Below, piece after piece: positions 16,714 to 24,716 of a stretch of 44,852 nt of DNA (its first letter is position 1; each line of letters opens with the position of its first letter). Source of the stretch: Deltaproteobacteria bacterium (GTDB lineage: Bacteria > Desulfobacterota > B13-G15 > RBG-16-54-18); contig JAFDHG010000009.1 of the NCBI GenBank assembly GCA_019308925.1, forward strand, positions 1 to 44,852, written 5' to 3'. The notes under the pieces were generated by a model that made no database searches, was not told where the DNA came from, and saw nothing but the letters and a program-made list of their open reading frames with translations. The translations under genes were made by a program, and so were the position numbers.

Positions 16714-18696
16714 TTAGATCCGAATACCTATTCTGTAACCATCATGAACCGCACTTGATAGATTTCGAGGTACCAGTGCGTCACCGATTACAAAAAGTTC
16801 AATACCATTTTCCTGAACTACATCTTTCAAGACAGTGTTTGCCTCTCTCTCTGAACAGACTACAGTGTCTGCCTTCACCGGAATCCTATAACCATCGTAA
16901 GTTATAACAGTCACACCATCATCTGTAATTTCTTCAATATCGCAATCGTTATAAGTTGCTACCTTATTTTGCCTTAAGTAGCCAACATATCGCCATAAAA
17001 AGGAGGGATTAATATCCTTTCCAAGCTTTTTTTCTTTTCCTACGATGGTCACCTTTTTCCCCTGTTTGGCCAAGAACAGGGCCACTCCGATCCCCGGCTT
17101 CATGTTTCCCCAGACAACAACATTATCACCAACCTGGGCTGTTCCATTCAGGACATCCAGTACCGTGACAACATTTTCTCGATCAAAACCAGGGGCAGTA
17201 CCCTTAACATACTGAGGGCCAGTTGCCAGGACAACAGTGTCTGGCATCTCCTCTTCTATTAACTCTTCGGTAACTTCTGTGCCTAAATGGAAATTTACTC
17301 CTGCCTTTTCACATTGAGCCTTGTGAAAATTTATTACTCCATAGAGCTCATCATCTCCATAGGGCGCCTTGGATGCCTCGATAATAGTTCCGCCCAATTC
17401 CTCTCTCTTATCGTACACATGGACCTCATGACCTCTTTGGGCTGCCACCCAGGCACACTCAAGACCTGCCGGCCCAGCACCGACAATTATAATATTCTTT
17501 TCCATCTCTGCTGGTTTGACCTGATACTTTGGATCCCATTCGTGGGCACAAACAGGGTTAATATAGCAGGTCATGGGGGCATCGCGGAAAAGCCTTGCCA
17601 GACAGAGATTGCATGCAACACAAGGTCTTATCTCGTCCTCTGTTCCTTCCAGGACCTTTTTGGGCATAAGTGGGTCAGCAATCATCGGTCGGCACATCTC
17701 CCAGATATCCAGTTTGCCCTCTTCAATAGCTTTATTGGGTAGCTCCGGGATAAAGAGCCTATACGCCATCATGACAGGAATTTTGAGGTGTTGTTTGGCA
17801 CGCTCAGCCAAATGGAGCCAGTTACCCTGGGGAATGTCTCTGCTGATCACGGGGTAGATCGATTCTTGCCAACCAAGGGTAACACTCATGTAGTCTACTC
17901 CTGCCTCCTCTGCCATTTCATAGGTGATCATCGATTCTTCAGGTGTATTTCCACCCACATCATCTAAGAGCTCATCAGAACAGAGCCTGATACCAACGGG
18001 TACATTATCGCCGCATACCTTTTTCACCTCTTGGATGCATTCCACAACAAACCTCATCCTTCCCCGTATATCCCCACCATACTCGTCTGTGCGCCTATTG
18101 GTATAGCTGGATAGGAAGTTGGAAAGAAGATAACCCACAATCCCGGAAATCTCAACGATGTCAAATCCCGCTTTGAGCAGTCTCTCGGTGGCCTCAGCAT
18201 GTTCCTTAAGACACTGTTTAATGTCTGCCTTGGTCATCTCTTGGACAGGCCTAAAAATCCTCAATCGTTGGGGAACAGCCGAGGGCCCTTGGCAATATTC
18301 CGTCTCAATCGCTCCGACTCGTCCACAGTGCATCAACTGGCAGGCAGCTATTGCCTTTTCTTCATGAATGACATCGGCAAGCCTTTTTAAGCCAGGTATG
18401 AATTTGTCATCCCAGGCTGCAGCCTGACCAACGTATCCCTGACCTTGTCGGCCCTTATCCATATATACACCCTGCATAGTGCATATACCACCGACAACTC
18501 CTTTAGCCCTTTCCCGTAAGTAGGCTACGCCTGCATCGGTAACAAAACCGTCTCTGCCGTTTAAATTATCCTCAGTAGCAGCATATTTTATCCGGTTTGG
18601 GATGGTTAGCTTACCGATCTGAATCGGCTTAAACAGATGGGGGTAGTTTTTGTACCCTGGGTATTTGGTATAATCCCACTTAACTTCGGTCCCCAT
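16714..18696 (-). CDS. 2,4-dienoyl-CoA reductase/old yellow enzyme-type flavin oxidoreductase
   Basis: The ~660-residue protein has the three-part layout of FadH-type reductases. An N-terminal FMN TIM barrel (HLFKPIQIGKLTIPNR, QLMHCGRVG, SNFLSSYTNRRTDEYGG) is followed by a [4Fe-4S] cluster motif (CVACNLCLARLF, then Cys about 12 further) and an FAD/NAD(P)H domain (IIIVGAGPAGLECAW, VVVWGNMKPG). Such enzymes reduce conjugated enoyl-CoA; anaerobic 2-naphthoyl-CoA reductases also belong to this family, and I cannot tell these apart by eye. The start ATG at 18696 is chosen for GAGGAGG about 6 bp upstream. It is the first gene of the leftward operon. Confidence 0.87.
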   Translation of the reverse strand: MGTEVKWDYTKYPGYKNYPHLFKPIQIGKLTIPNRIKYAATEDNLNGRDGFVTDAGVAYLRERAKGVVGGICTMQGVYMDKGRQGQGYVGQAAAWDDKFIPGLKRLADVIHEEKAIAACQLMHCGRVGAIETEYCQGPSAVPQRLRIFRPVQEMTKADIKQCLKEHAEATERLLKAGFDIVEISGIVGYLLSNFLSSYTNRRTDEYGGDIRGRMRFVVECIQEVKKVCGDNVPVGIRLCSDELLDDVGGNTPEESMITYEMAEEAGVDYMSVTLGWQESIYPVISRDIPQGNWLHLAERAKQHLKIPVMMAYRLFIPELPNKAIEEGKLDIWEMCRPMIADPLMPKKVLEGTEDEIRPCVACNLCLARLFRDAPMTCYINPVCAHEWDPKYQVKPAEMEKNIIIVGAGPAGLECAWVAAQRGHEVHVYDKREELGGTIIEASKAPYGDDELYGVINFHKAQCEKAGVNFHLGTEVTEELIEEEMPDTVVLATGPQYVKGTAPGFDRENVVTVLDVLNGTAQVGDNVVVWGNMKPGIGVALFLAKQGKKVTIVGKEKKLGKDINPSFLWRYVGYLRQNKVATYNDCDIEEITDDGVTVITYDGYRIPVKADTVVCSEREANTVLKDVVQENGIELFVIGDALVPRNLSSAVHDGYRIGIRI

Positions 18697-18763
18697 TTTT
18701 AACCTCCTCAAATTTTCTTTTTATACCAGTATATTATAAACTGTGAGGACTTAATTGTGAACA

Positions 18764-18791
18764 ATTTTACAATTACGAGCGTTTTTGTCAA
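18764..18791 (-). promoter_or_regulatory. Leftward promoter for the 17-gene operon
   Basis: On the minus strand a -35 TTGACA (18786-18791) and a -10 TAAAAT (18764-18769) are separated by 16 bp, about 65 bp before the start codon of the flavin oxidoreductase. Both hexamers match sigma-70 consensus at 6/6 and 5/6. A second TTGACA (18842-18847) has no matching -10. Confidence 0.6.
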
Positions 18792-18875
18792 GCACCTTTT
18801 ACACAGACCCCTTGGAAAAGACCGAGGAGTAATCTGTTTTTTGTCAAGTGCTGTTTTGTTGATTGCAAGAAATTG

Positions 18876-18903
18876 TTGATAAAATAAGATCATATTGTAT
18901 ACT
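18876..18903 (+). promoter_or_regulatory. Rightward promoter overlapping the operator
   Basis: A -35 TTGATA (18876-18881) and a -10 TATACT (18898-18903) are spaced by 16 bp and point toward the acyl-CoA dehydrogenase gene. The -10 lies inside the inverted repeat at 18892-18914, so a protein bound there would block polymerase. A weaker leftward pair (minus-strand TTGATT 18926-18931 and TATACA 18903-18908, 17 bp apart) overlaps the same repeat. Confidence 0.55.
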
Positions 18904-18914
18904 GTATACAATAT
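18892..18914. promoter_or_regulatory. Operator 1: perfect 11-1-11 inverted repeat, probable GntR/FCD site
   Basis: The arms ATATTGTATAC and GTATACAATAT are perfect complements around a central T. The core TGTATAC recurs at two other promoters in the window, and the arrangement fits the yGTM-N(0-1)-KACr style of FadR/GntR sites. It sits in the ~395 bp between the divergent flavin oxidoreductase and acyl-CoA dehydrogenase genes. The rest of that gap holds the promoters above and a direct repeat of TTTTTGTCAAG (18782 and 18838); I see no gene in it. Confidence 0.7.
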
Positions 18915-19091
18915 TGACTTTTAAAAATCAAGATCTTTTTTGATGCCTATGGAGTAGACAGGTTTAAGGTGATTATGTTATTTAGGGAATGTTGGTGAAA
19001 ATCGTTGGGAGACGAATTCATATGGAGTCCATTCTTCCCTGTTATCGTTTTGGTCAAGTCTTCAAGTAATACTAAAAGAGTATCTGATATC

Positions 19092-20234
19092 ATGATGCTA
19101 ACACGAGAACATCAATTCTTCAGAGAAGAGATATCTAAGTTTGTGGCAAAAAGGATCGCTCCTCTTGCCGCAGAGATAGACAGCAGGGATGAGTTTCCCA
19201 TAGAACTCTTCAAGGAGGTGGGGAGATTGGGTTATTTCGGCATCAGATATCCTGAGGAATACGGTGGAGTAAATGCCGACGCCATCACATTTTCGATCTT
19301 TGCCGAAGAGCTAGCCAAAGGGTCCCTGGCCTTCGCAGCCTTGTGCATGATGCAATCTTTGATGGGTACTGATTTCCTTTATCGCTTCGGAACTCGGGAG
19401 ATAAAGGAGCGATTGTTCAAGCCGGCATTGAGGGGGGAGAAGATTGGAATCATTGCCTTTACAGAGCCTAACTGCGGTTCTGATCTGGCATCTACCGAGA
19501 CTACGGCTAGAAGGGAAGGTGATCTCTACATTCTCAATGGTGCAAAGACGTGGATCACAAATGCTCCTTTCGCTGATTTCTTTACGGTAGTGGCCACTAC
19601 AGACAGGAGCCTGGGATTGAAGGGCCTGAACTTCTTTTTGGTCGAAAGGGGGACAGACGGCTTCTCTGTGGGGAAGAAGATAGAAAAGATGGGGGCCCTC
19701 GGCGCCTGGGTAGGTGAGATTGCCTTTGATGGTTGTAGGATCCCGCGGGATTATCTCTTGGGCGAGGAGGAGAACAAAGGGGTGATATATCTGGGCTGGA
19801 TATTGAACGAAATAAGGATCATGATGGGATCCCTTGCCCTTGGTCTTGGCAAGGCTGCCCTGGAGGCGTCTATACGATATGCAAAGGAAAGGCAGGCCTT
19901 TGGCAGGCCAATAGGGAAGTACCAGTTGATACAGGAAAAGATCTCCCGAATGGCCACAGAGCTGGAGGCCTCCAGGTGGTTGTTGCATAGGGCGTGTACC
20001 CTGAAGGATGAGGGCCTTCCCTATGCTACGGAGGCAATGATGGCCAAGGTCCATGCAGTGGAAGCAGCCATTATGATAGTCGATGAGGCGAGGAGGATCC
20101 ATGGGGCCTACGGATATTCTCGAGAGTATCCAGTAGAGAGGATGTTCAGGGACGCAGGGTTCCTCCTATATGGTGGTGGCACCCAGGAGATCCTTAGGCT
20201 GAATATCGCTAGGGAGATTATGAGGAGGATGTGA
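19092..20234 (+). CDS. Acyl-CoA dehydrogenase (second copy)
   Basis: The ~380-residue flavoenzyme has the family's AFTEPNCGSDLAST motif (near 122-135), ILNGAKTWITNA and QAFGRPIGKYQLIQ. The frame is open from a TTG at 19005, but the conserved protein begins at the ATG pair 19092/19095, with only a weak AAAGAG upstream. The usual catalytic Glu of the C-terminal (I/Y)EGT motif is Gly362 (LLYGGGTQEI); Glu240 (WILNEIRIM) sits near the helix-G position used by isovaleryl-CoA dehydrogenase and is a candidate base. It is transcribed divergently from the large operon under the shared operator. Substrate unknown. Confidence 0.88.
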   Translation: MMLTREHQFFREEISKFVAKRIAPLAAEIDSRDEFPIELFKEVGRLGYFGIRYPEEYGGVNADAITFSIFAEELAKGSLAFAALCMMQSLMGTDFLYRFGTREIKERLFKPALRGEKIGIIAFTEPNCGSDLASTETTARREGDLYILNGAKTWITNAPFADFFTVVATTDRSLGLKGLNFFLVERGTDGFSVGKKIEKMGALGAWVGEIAFDGCRIPRDYLLGEEENKGVIYLGWILNEIRIMMGSLALGLGKAALEASIRYAKERQAFGRPIGKYQLIQEKISRMATELEASRWLLHRACTLKDEGLPYATEAMMAKVHAVEAAIMIVDEARRIHGAYGYSREYPVERMFRDAGFLLYGGGTQEILRLNIAREIMRRM

Positions 20235-20280
20235 TTTTGAGATTGCAGTCCCTCTTTTCCGAGGGCCAAGGAAAAAACGC

Positions 20281-20310
20281 TTGACAAAAGAGTTCCTTAA
20301 GTTGAATAAT
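20281..20310 (+). promoter_or_regulatory. Promoter of the TRAP transporter operon
   Basis: A perfect -35 TTGACA (20281-20286) and a -10 AATAAT (20305-20310) are separated by 18 bp. The predicted transcription start near 20317 is immediately before operator 2, a typical repressor arrangement. The leader to the dctP start is about 160 nt and contains an AAGGAGG followed by ATG-TAG (20391-20406). Confidence 0.6.
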
Positions 20311-20318
20311 TGGCATGG

Positions 20319-20328
20319 TTGTATACAA
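20319..20328. promoter_or_regulatory. Operator 2: TTGTATACAA palindrome
   Basis: The 10-bp perfect palindrome TTGTATACAA shares its core with operator 1 (18892-18914) and operator 3 (23443-23459) and sits at the predicted transcription start of the TRAP operon. Unlike the other two it has no spacer base and a single core. Confidence 0.55.
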
Positions 20329-20475
20329 TTTTGTTCTTATATATAGTTTTTAACTAGCTTAAATTAAAGAATAATTTAAAATCTTATTAAGGAGGTGAAA
20401 TTATGTAGAGGAAAGGTGAGGGGGTAAGTTTAGGTTAGGGAAACGGGGTAAACAATCTTTTAAGGAGGTGTGATG

Positions 20476-21519
20476 ATGAAAGGGAAAAGATTTTTCAGTG
20501 GAGCAGTGGTATTGTTGGGGGTTCTGGCACTGTTATCCATCAGCATAGTATCTCCCCCATCTGCAAGCGCTGGGGTGATAAAACTCAGTTATGCCAACTT
20601 CCCACCTGCACCTACCTTCCCCTGCGTCCAGATGGAGCGGTGGGCAAAGGAGGTGGAGAAGCGTACCGATGGTAAGGTCAAGATCGACACATACCCTGGG
20701 GGGACCTTGCTCGGTGCCAAGAATATGATGGATGGTGTGATCGCAGGCACTGCCGATATCGGCTGCCTCTGCATGGCCTATCAGCCAGGTCGCTTTATCG
20801 TAACGAATGCGACTGCCCTTCCCGTTGGCTTTCCTAATGCCACGGTAGCCAGCCTTACATTATGGGATATTTACAATAAGTATCAACCGAAGGAATTTGC
20901 CGATGTGAAGGTCCTGACCATGTTTACCTGCGCGCCTTCCAACATCATGTCCAAAAAACCGGTACGAACTTTGAGCGATATCAAAGGCATGAGCCTGCGA
21001 GCTTCAGGTGGCGCTGCCCAGATTCTCAAGGCATGGGGAGCGAACCAGGTAGGGATGCCCCAGTCAGAATGTCCCGAAGCGCTACGAAAGGGCGTGGTTC
21101 AGGGGTTGTTTTCTTCTCTTGAGGTCCTTATGGACTTCAAATATGCTGAGATCTGCCGGTATGTGACAGTAACCAATACGGTTATTTACCCCTTTGCTGT
21201 GGTGATGAATAAGAAAAAGTGGAACTCCTTGCCTGCCGATGTAAAAAAGGTCATGGAAGATCTAGGAAGGGAACAGGCCGAGTGGACAGGCAAATACATG
21301 GATGATCATGTCAACAAGTCCATTGCCTGGTCGAAAAAGACCTATGATATTGAAGTATATATCCTTCCGAAAAAAGAGATGGCCAAGTGGAATAAATTGC
21401 TGGAACCGATATCGGATAAATGGGTCAAAGACGCTGCAGCAAAAGGCATTCCGGCAAAGAAGATCTTAAAAGACATAAAGAAGCTGAATAAAAAATACAG
21501 CAAAAAATACGGAGGCTAG
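20476..21519 (+). CDS. dctP: TRAP transporter substrate-binding protein (DctP family)
   Basis: The ~347-residue exported protein binds an organic acid for the TRAP carrier. A clear signal peptide comprises a basic start (KGKRFF), a hydrophobic core and an A-S-A-G cleavage region near residue 32. The mature part follows the DctP pattern (LSYANFPPAPTFPC, TYPGGTLLGAKNMMDGVIAGTADIG, GMSLRASGGAAQ). In-frame starts exist at 20470 (GTG), 20473 and 20476; AAGGAGG at 20462-20468 best fits the ATG at 20476. Genes for both membrane subunits follow. The ligand cannot be predicted; the neighbouring CoA-transferase and dehydrogenase suggest a carboxylic acid that is then activated to a CoA ester. Confidence 0.92.
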   Translation: MKGKRFFSGAVVLLGVLALLSISIVSPPSASAGVIKLSYANFPPAPTFPCVQMERWAKEVEKRTDGKVKIDTYPGGTLLGAKNMMDGVIAGTADIGCLCMAYQPGRFIVTNATALPVGFPNATVASLTLWDIYNKYQPKEFADVKVLTMFTCAPSNIMSKKPVRTLSDIKGMSLRASGGAAQILKAWGANQVGMPQSECPEALRKGVVQGLFSSLEVLMDFKYAEICRYVTVTNTVIYPFAVVMNKKKWNSLPADVKKVMEDLGREQAEWTGKYMDDHVNKSIAWSKKTYDIEVYILPKKEMAKWNKLLEPISDKWVKDAAAKGIPAKKILKDIKKLNKKYSKKYGG

Positions 21520-21530
21520 TCCTGCAGTAT

Positions 21531-21562
21531 CCGGCAGAGGGGTTTGTGTGCCCCTCTGCCGG
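21531..21562 (+). other. Intercistronic hairpin between dctP and dctQ
   Basis: CCGGCAGAGGGG and CCCCTCTGCCGG form a perfect 12-bp stem with an 8-nt loop directly after the dctP stop codon. No T-run follows, so it is not a standard terminator. A hairpin here could protect the dctP message and limit read-through so that binding protein exceeds the membrane subunits. Confidence 0.8.
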
Positions 21563-21587
21563 CAGAGACGGGGTACAGGAAGGGGCA

Positions 21588-22082
21588 ATGGTTAACTATC
21601 TGGAAAAGATAAGCACATTCCTGAATCAACTGCTTCTTTGGGTTGGTGGTATCACCTTGGTAGGAATGATACTTCTGACATGCTCCAATATATTTCTCCG
21701 TGTTGTTTGGATCCCTATCAGGGGCACTTTTGAGCTTATGGGTTTTTTTGGTGCCATCGTTGCTGGCTTTGCCCTGGGCTATACTCAAATTAAGCGGGGT
21801 CATATTGCAGTGGATATCTTGGTGAATCAATTTCCCCAAAAGACCCAGGCAATTTTAAACAGTATCAACTATTTTATCTGCATGATTTTCTTTGCTATTG
21901 CTGCCTGGCAGATTGCGAAGTGGGCTACAATCCTCTGGAGGACAGGAGAAATAACCGAAACGCTGAGAATCATCTATTTCCCCTTTACCTATGGGCTTGC
22001 TTTGGGATGCGCTGTTCTCTCCTTGGTGTTGTTGACCGATCTATTGAAGTCGTTCATGCAGGATAAGGATCTGAATACGTGA
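21588..22082 (+). CDS. dctQ: TRAP transporter small membrane subunit (DctQ family)
   Basis: The ~164-residue protein has four hydrophobic segments and the DctQ arrangement (FLNQLLLWVGGITLVGMILLT, a polar loop with GTFELMGFFGAIVAGFALGYTQIKRGHI, then two more helices). It forms the transporter with DctM. I chose the ATG at 21588 because AGGAAGGGG lies 4-5 bp upstream and the earlier in-frame residues are encoded by the intercistronic hairpin region. It overlaps dctM by 4 bp. Confidence 0.9.
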   Translation: MVNYLEKISTFLNQLLLWVGGITLVGMILLTCSNIFLRVVWIPIRGTFELMGFFGAIVAGFALGYTQIKRGHIAVDILVNQFPQKTQAILNSINYFICMIFFAIAAWQIAKWATILWRTGEITETLRIIYFPFTYGLALGCAVLSLVLLTDLLKSFMQDKDLNT

Positions 22083-23383
22083 GCTTAGCTGTTATCGGAA
22101 CAATTGGAATAGTCATCCTTCTCCTTGCCTTATTCTTTCTGGGAATGCCTGTTGGTTTTGCCATGGCAGTGGTGGGCTTCTGCGGGTTTTGGTATGTGGT
22201 TTCGTTTGAAGCAGCTCTCGGCGTGGTAAGTACTGACTTGTGGACTACATTTTCCAAATATGGTCTGACTGTAATCCCCCTTTTCATCTTTATGGGTGAG
22301 ATTGCCTTCTATTCTGGCGTAAATGAAAAGTTGTATAATACAGCCTATAAATGGATAGGACAGGTTCGCGGGGGTATTGCCATGGCTACGGTGATGGCAT
22401 GTGCCGGTTTTGCCGCTATCTGTGGTTCTAATGCAGCGACAGCGGCTACCATGACCGCGGTAGCTCTTCCCGAGATGAAAAAATATCAATATAAACCAAT
22501 GCTGAGTACTGGCGCTATTGCCTGTGGGTCCACCCTTGGTGTTGTTATTCCTCCCAGTGTAGTCCTTATTGTTATAGGTCTATACACTGGGCAGTCTATA
22601 GCTAAGCTTTTCTATGGTGGGGTTTCGGCCGGTATTATACTGGCTATCCTTTTTATGATAACCATTTATATTTTGTGCTCGGTAAATGCCGAGTGGGGGC
22701 CTGCCGGCCCTAAAACAAGCTTTAAGGAGAAGCTGATATCCCTTCCAGGCGCCTTAGAGATGCTCATTCTATTCCTACTCGTTATGGTCGGTCTTTATTT
22801 TGGTTTCTTTACCCCCACAGAAGCCGGGGCTGCAGGTTCTTTTATGGCGCTCATTATTGTTCTTGCGGAGCGGAGACTGAGTTGGAGAGGGTTTGTTGCC
22901 TCGGTTGTGGATACCTTGCGAATATCATGTATGGTCATTGTTATCGTTACTGGTGCAGTTATCTTTGGAAGATTTCTGGCGGTAACCAGGATTCCCTTTG
23001 ACATTGCAACCTGGGTTACCGCACTCCCTGTACCCAACATGATGATTATGGCGATTATTTTTTTTATTTATATGATAGGCGGCGCGGTTATGGATGCCCT
23101 TGCCCTACTTATGATTACTATCCCGATCTTTTACCCTGTGGCCTTAGAACTCGGCTATGACCCTATATGGTTTAGCGTGACCATAACTGTCGTAACGACT
23201 ATGGGCGCAGTAACACCGCCGGTGGGGGCGACGACCTACGTGGTTGGCGGGATGGCCAAGGACGTTCCTCTAGCAAGCGTCTTCAGAGGAGTAACCTACT
23301 TTTTACCAGCGTATGTTGTGTGTGTTATAATATTGATGATGGTTCCCCAGGTCGCAACATTTTTACCCAGCCTTATAAAATAG
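22079..23383 (+). CDS. dctM: TRAP transporter large membrane subunit (DctM family)
   Basis: The 434-residue integral membrane protein carries about a dozen hydrophobic segments and DctM motifs such as ACAGFAAICGSNAATAATM, the PPS motif in VVIPPSVVLI, and TPPVGATTYV near the C-terminus. It is the ion-coupled permease of the TRAP system. It starts at a GTG overlapping the dctQ stop (GTGA), implying coupled translation. No terminator is visible before the CoA-transferase gene 100 bp downstream. Confidence 0.93.
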   Translation: MSLAVIGTIGIVILLLALFFLGMPVGFAMAVVGFCGFWYVVSFEAALGVVSTDLWTTFSKYGLTVIPLFIFMGEIAFYSGVNEKLYNTAYKWIGQVRGGIAMATVMACAGFAAICGSNAATAATMTAVALPEMKKYQYKPMLSTGAIACGSTLGVVIPPSVVLIVIGLYTGQSIAKLFYGGVSAGIILAILFMITIYILCSVNAEWGPAGPKTSFKEKLISLPGALEMLILFLLVMVGLYFGFFTPTEAGAAGSFMALIIVLAERRLSWRGFVASVVDTLRISCMVIVIVTGAVIFGRFLAVTRIPFDIATWVTALPVPNMMIMAIIFFIYMIGGAVMDALALLMITIPIFYPVALELGYDPIWFSVTITVVTTMGAVTPPVGATTYVVGGMAKDVPLASVFRGVTYFLPAYVVCVIILMMVPQVATFLPSLIK

Positions 23384-23442
23384 GAGATCGAGGAGGACTA
23401 GGGAAAGACCACAAGGGAGGATCGGCATAAAGATCATAAAAA

Positions 23443-23459
23443 TTGTATACAGTATGCAA
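23443..23459. promoter_or_regulatory. Operator 3: TTGTATAC-A-GTATGCAA inverted repeat
   Basis: This 8-1-8 inverted repeat differs from the operator 1 core by one base in the right arm. It lies 25 bp before the CoA-transferase start codon. No convincing -35/-10 pair is visible next to it, so its effect may be on a promoter overlapping the site or on read-through from the TRAP genes. Confidence 0.6.
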
Positions 23460-23483
23460 ACTTTGTTTTGTGAGGGTTAGAAG

Positions 23484-24683
23484 ATGAAAGAGGAAAAACT
23501 TTTTGCAGGTATCACAGTCTTGAGTTTAGAGCAGGCCACTGTGCTTCCTTATCTGACTTATCGTCTGGCACAGGATGGGATGAAGGTGATTCGGCTGGAA
23601 CATCCTGTATATGGCGACCCCAACAGGAAGGTTGGGGAGGACAGGCTGGGAGATCCTTTGCTGAGGACCTATTTCTTGCCCATAAATTCTGGCAAGAAGG
23701 CCATCACCCTCAATTTAGGGGTGCCAGAAGGAAGAGAGTTATTGTATCGCCTGATCGAGCAATTAAATGTGGCCATATTCGCCACCAACCAACTCCCCAG
23801 AAACTATCAAAAGCTCGGCATAGACTATGAGACCCTGTGTGGGGTTAAAAAGGATATCATCTGGTTTGGTGTGACTGGATTCGGTCCTGATAGCAATGAG
23901 GCCGCCTATGAGCCTATCCTGGAGGCGAGGGGGGGGTTGATGGAGATGACCGGGGAGAAGGGTGGTACCCCGATGGTCTTGGGGGTCCCACTTTCTGATA
24001 TGGGAAGCAGCGAACATGGATATGGCCTTATTATGAAGGCCCTTTATAGACGCCAACTCACAGGGGAGGGGACGCGCATAGACCTCGCCATGTTTGAGAG
24101 CACCGTCTCTTGGCTGACAGTCCCCATTACCCTTACCAAATCGTTCGGCAAAGAGATCACCCGCCGGGGGAATACCCACGAGTTCTTCGCCCCGGTTTCG
24201 GTATATGAGAGCAAAGATGGATATGTGTATATCGCGGTTGGCAACGATCGCCAATGGGAAGACTTTACGAAGATACCTGGCTTTGAATCTTTGAGCAAAG
24301 AGGAATATAAGACCAATGCCGGCCGTATTGCCGATGTACAGGACCTCAACAGACAAATAAACGAGATCACCAAGCAATTTTCCACTGAGGAGCTCATCGA
24401 TATCTTCAATCAACGGACCATCCCGGTCTCCAAGATCAACACCATTGAAGAAGTCATCCAAGACCCGCTGGTGGCGAGGAGATTGCTCATCACCAAGGAC
24501 CCCAAGACAGGGACCGAGATCACCCTCCCTCCTCCTCCCTATATGACACCTTACTTGCAGTCCATAAATAGGACCTTATCTTTCCCCCCCCGTTTCGGGG
24601 AGCACAATGAAGAGATCTACGGAAAGACGCTGGGCATGGGCCCTGAGGAGATTGCGGGGTTGAAGGAAAAGGGAATAATCTAG
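23484..24683 (+). CDS. Family III CoA-transferase (CaiB/BaiF type)
   Basis: The 399-residue protein belongs to the CaiB/BaiF/Frc family, which moves CoA from a donor ester to a carboxylic acid. Family segments seen are ITVLSLEQATVLPYLTYRLAQDGMKVIRLE, SGKKAITLNLGVPEGRELL and GLIMKALYRRQLTGEGTRIDLAMFE. The usual catalytic Asp appears to be within VPLSDMGSSEHG (near 170). It directly follows operator 3 and probably activates the imported acid. It starts an operon with etfB-etfA-fixC-fixX and the GntR regulator. The donor CoA ester cannot be deduced. Confidence 0.88.
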   Translation: MKEEKLFAGITVLSLEQATVLPYLTYRLAQDGMKVIRLEHPVYGDPNRKVGEDRLGDPLLRTYFLPINSGKKAITLNLGVPEGRELLYRLIEQLNVAIFATNQLPRNYQKLGIDYETLCGVKKDIIWFGVTGFGPDSNEAAYEPILEARGGLMEMTGEKGGTPMVLGVPLSDMGSSEHGYGLIMKALYRRQLTGEGTRIDLAMFESTVSWLTVPITLTKSFGKEITRRGNTHEFFAPVSVYESKDGYVYIAVGNDRQWEDFTKIPGFESLSKEEYKTNAGRIADVQDLNRQINEITKQFSTEELIDIFNQRTIPVSKINTIEEVIQDPLVARRLLITKDPKTGTEITLPPPPYMTPYLQSINRTLSFPPRFGEHNEEIYGKTLGMGPEEIAGLKEKGII

Positions 24684-24716
24684 GCAAAGACCAGTTGGAG
24701 AAAGAAGGGTTTGGTC

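Noticed and set aside
19311-20102. Long minus-strand open frame (263 residues) inside the acyl-CoA dehydrogenase gene
   Set aside because: It is antisense to a clearly conserved gene, has no recognisable domain and no ribosome binding site.
20250-20265. CCCTC/GAGGG hairpin after the second acyl-CoA dehydrogenase as a terminator
   Set aside because: The stem is only 5 bp and is followed by A residues rather than a T-run.
23763-24461. Long minus-strand open frame opposite the CoA-transferase
   Set aside because: The translated sequence shows no family motif; it mirrors the codon pattern of the plus-strand gene.
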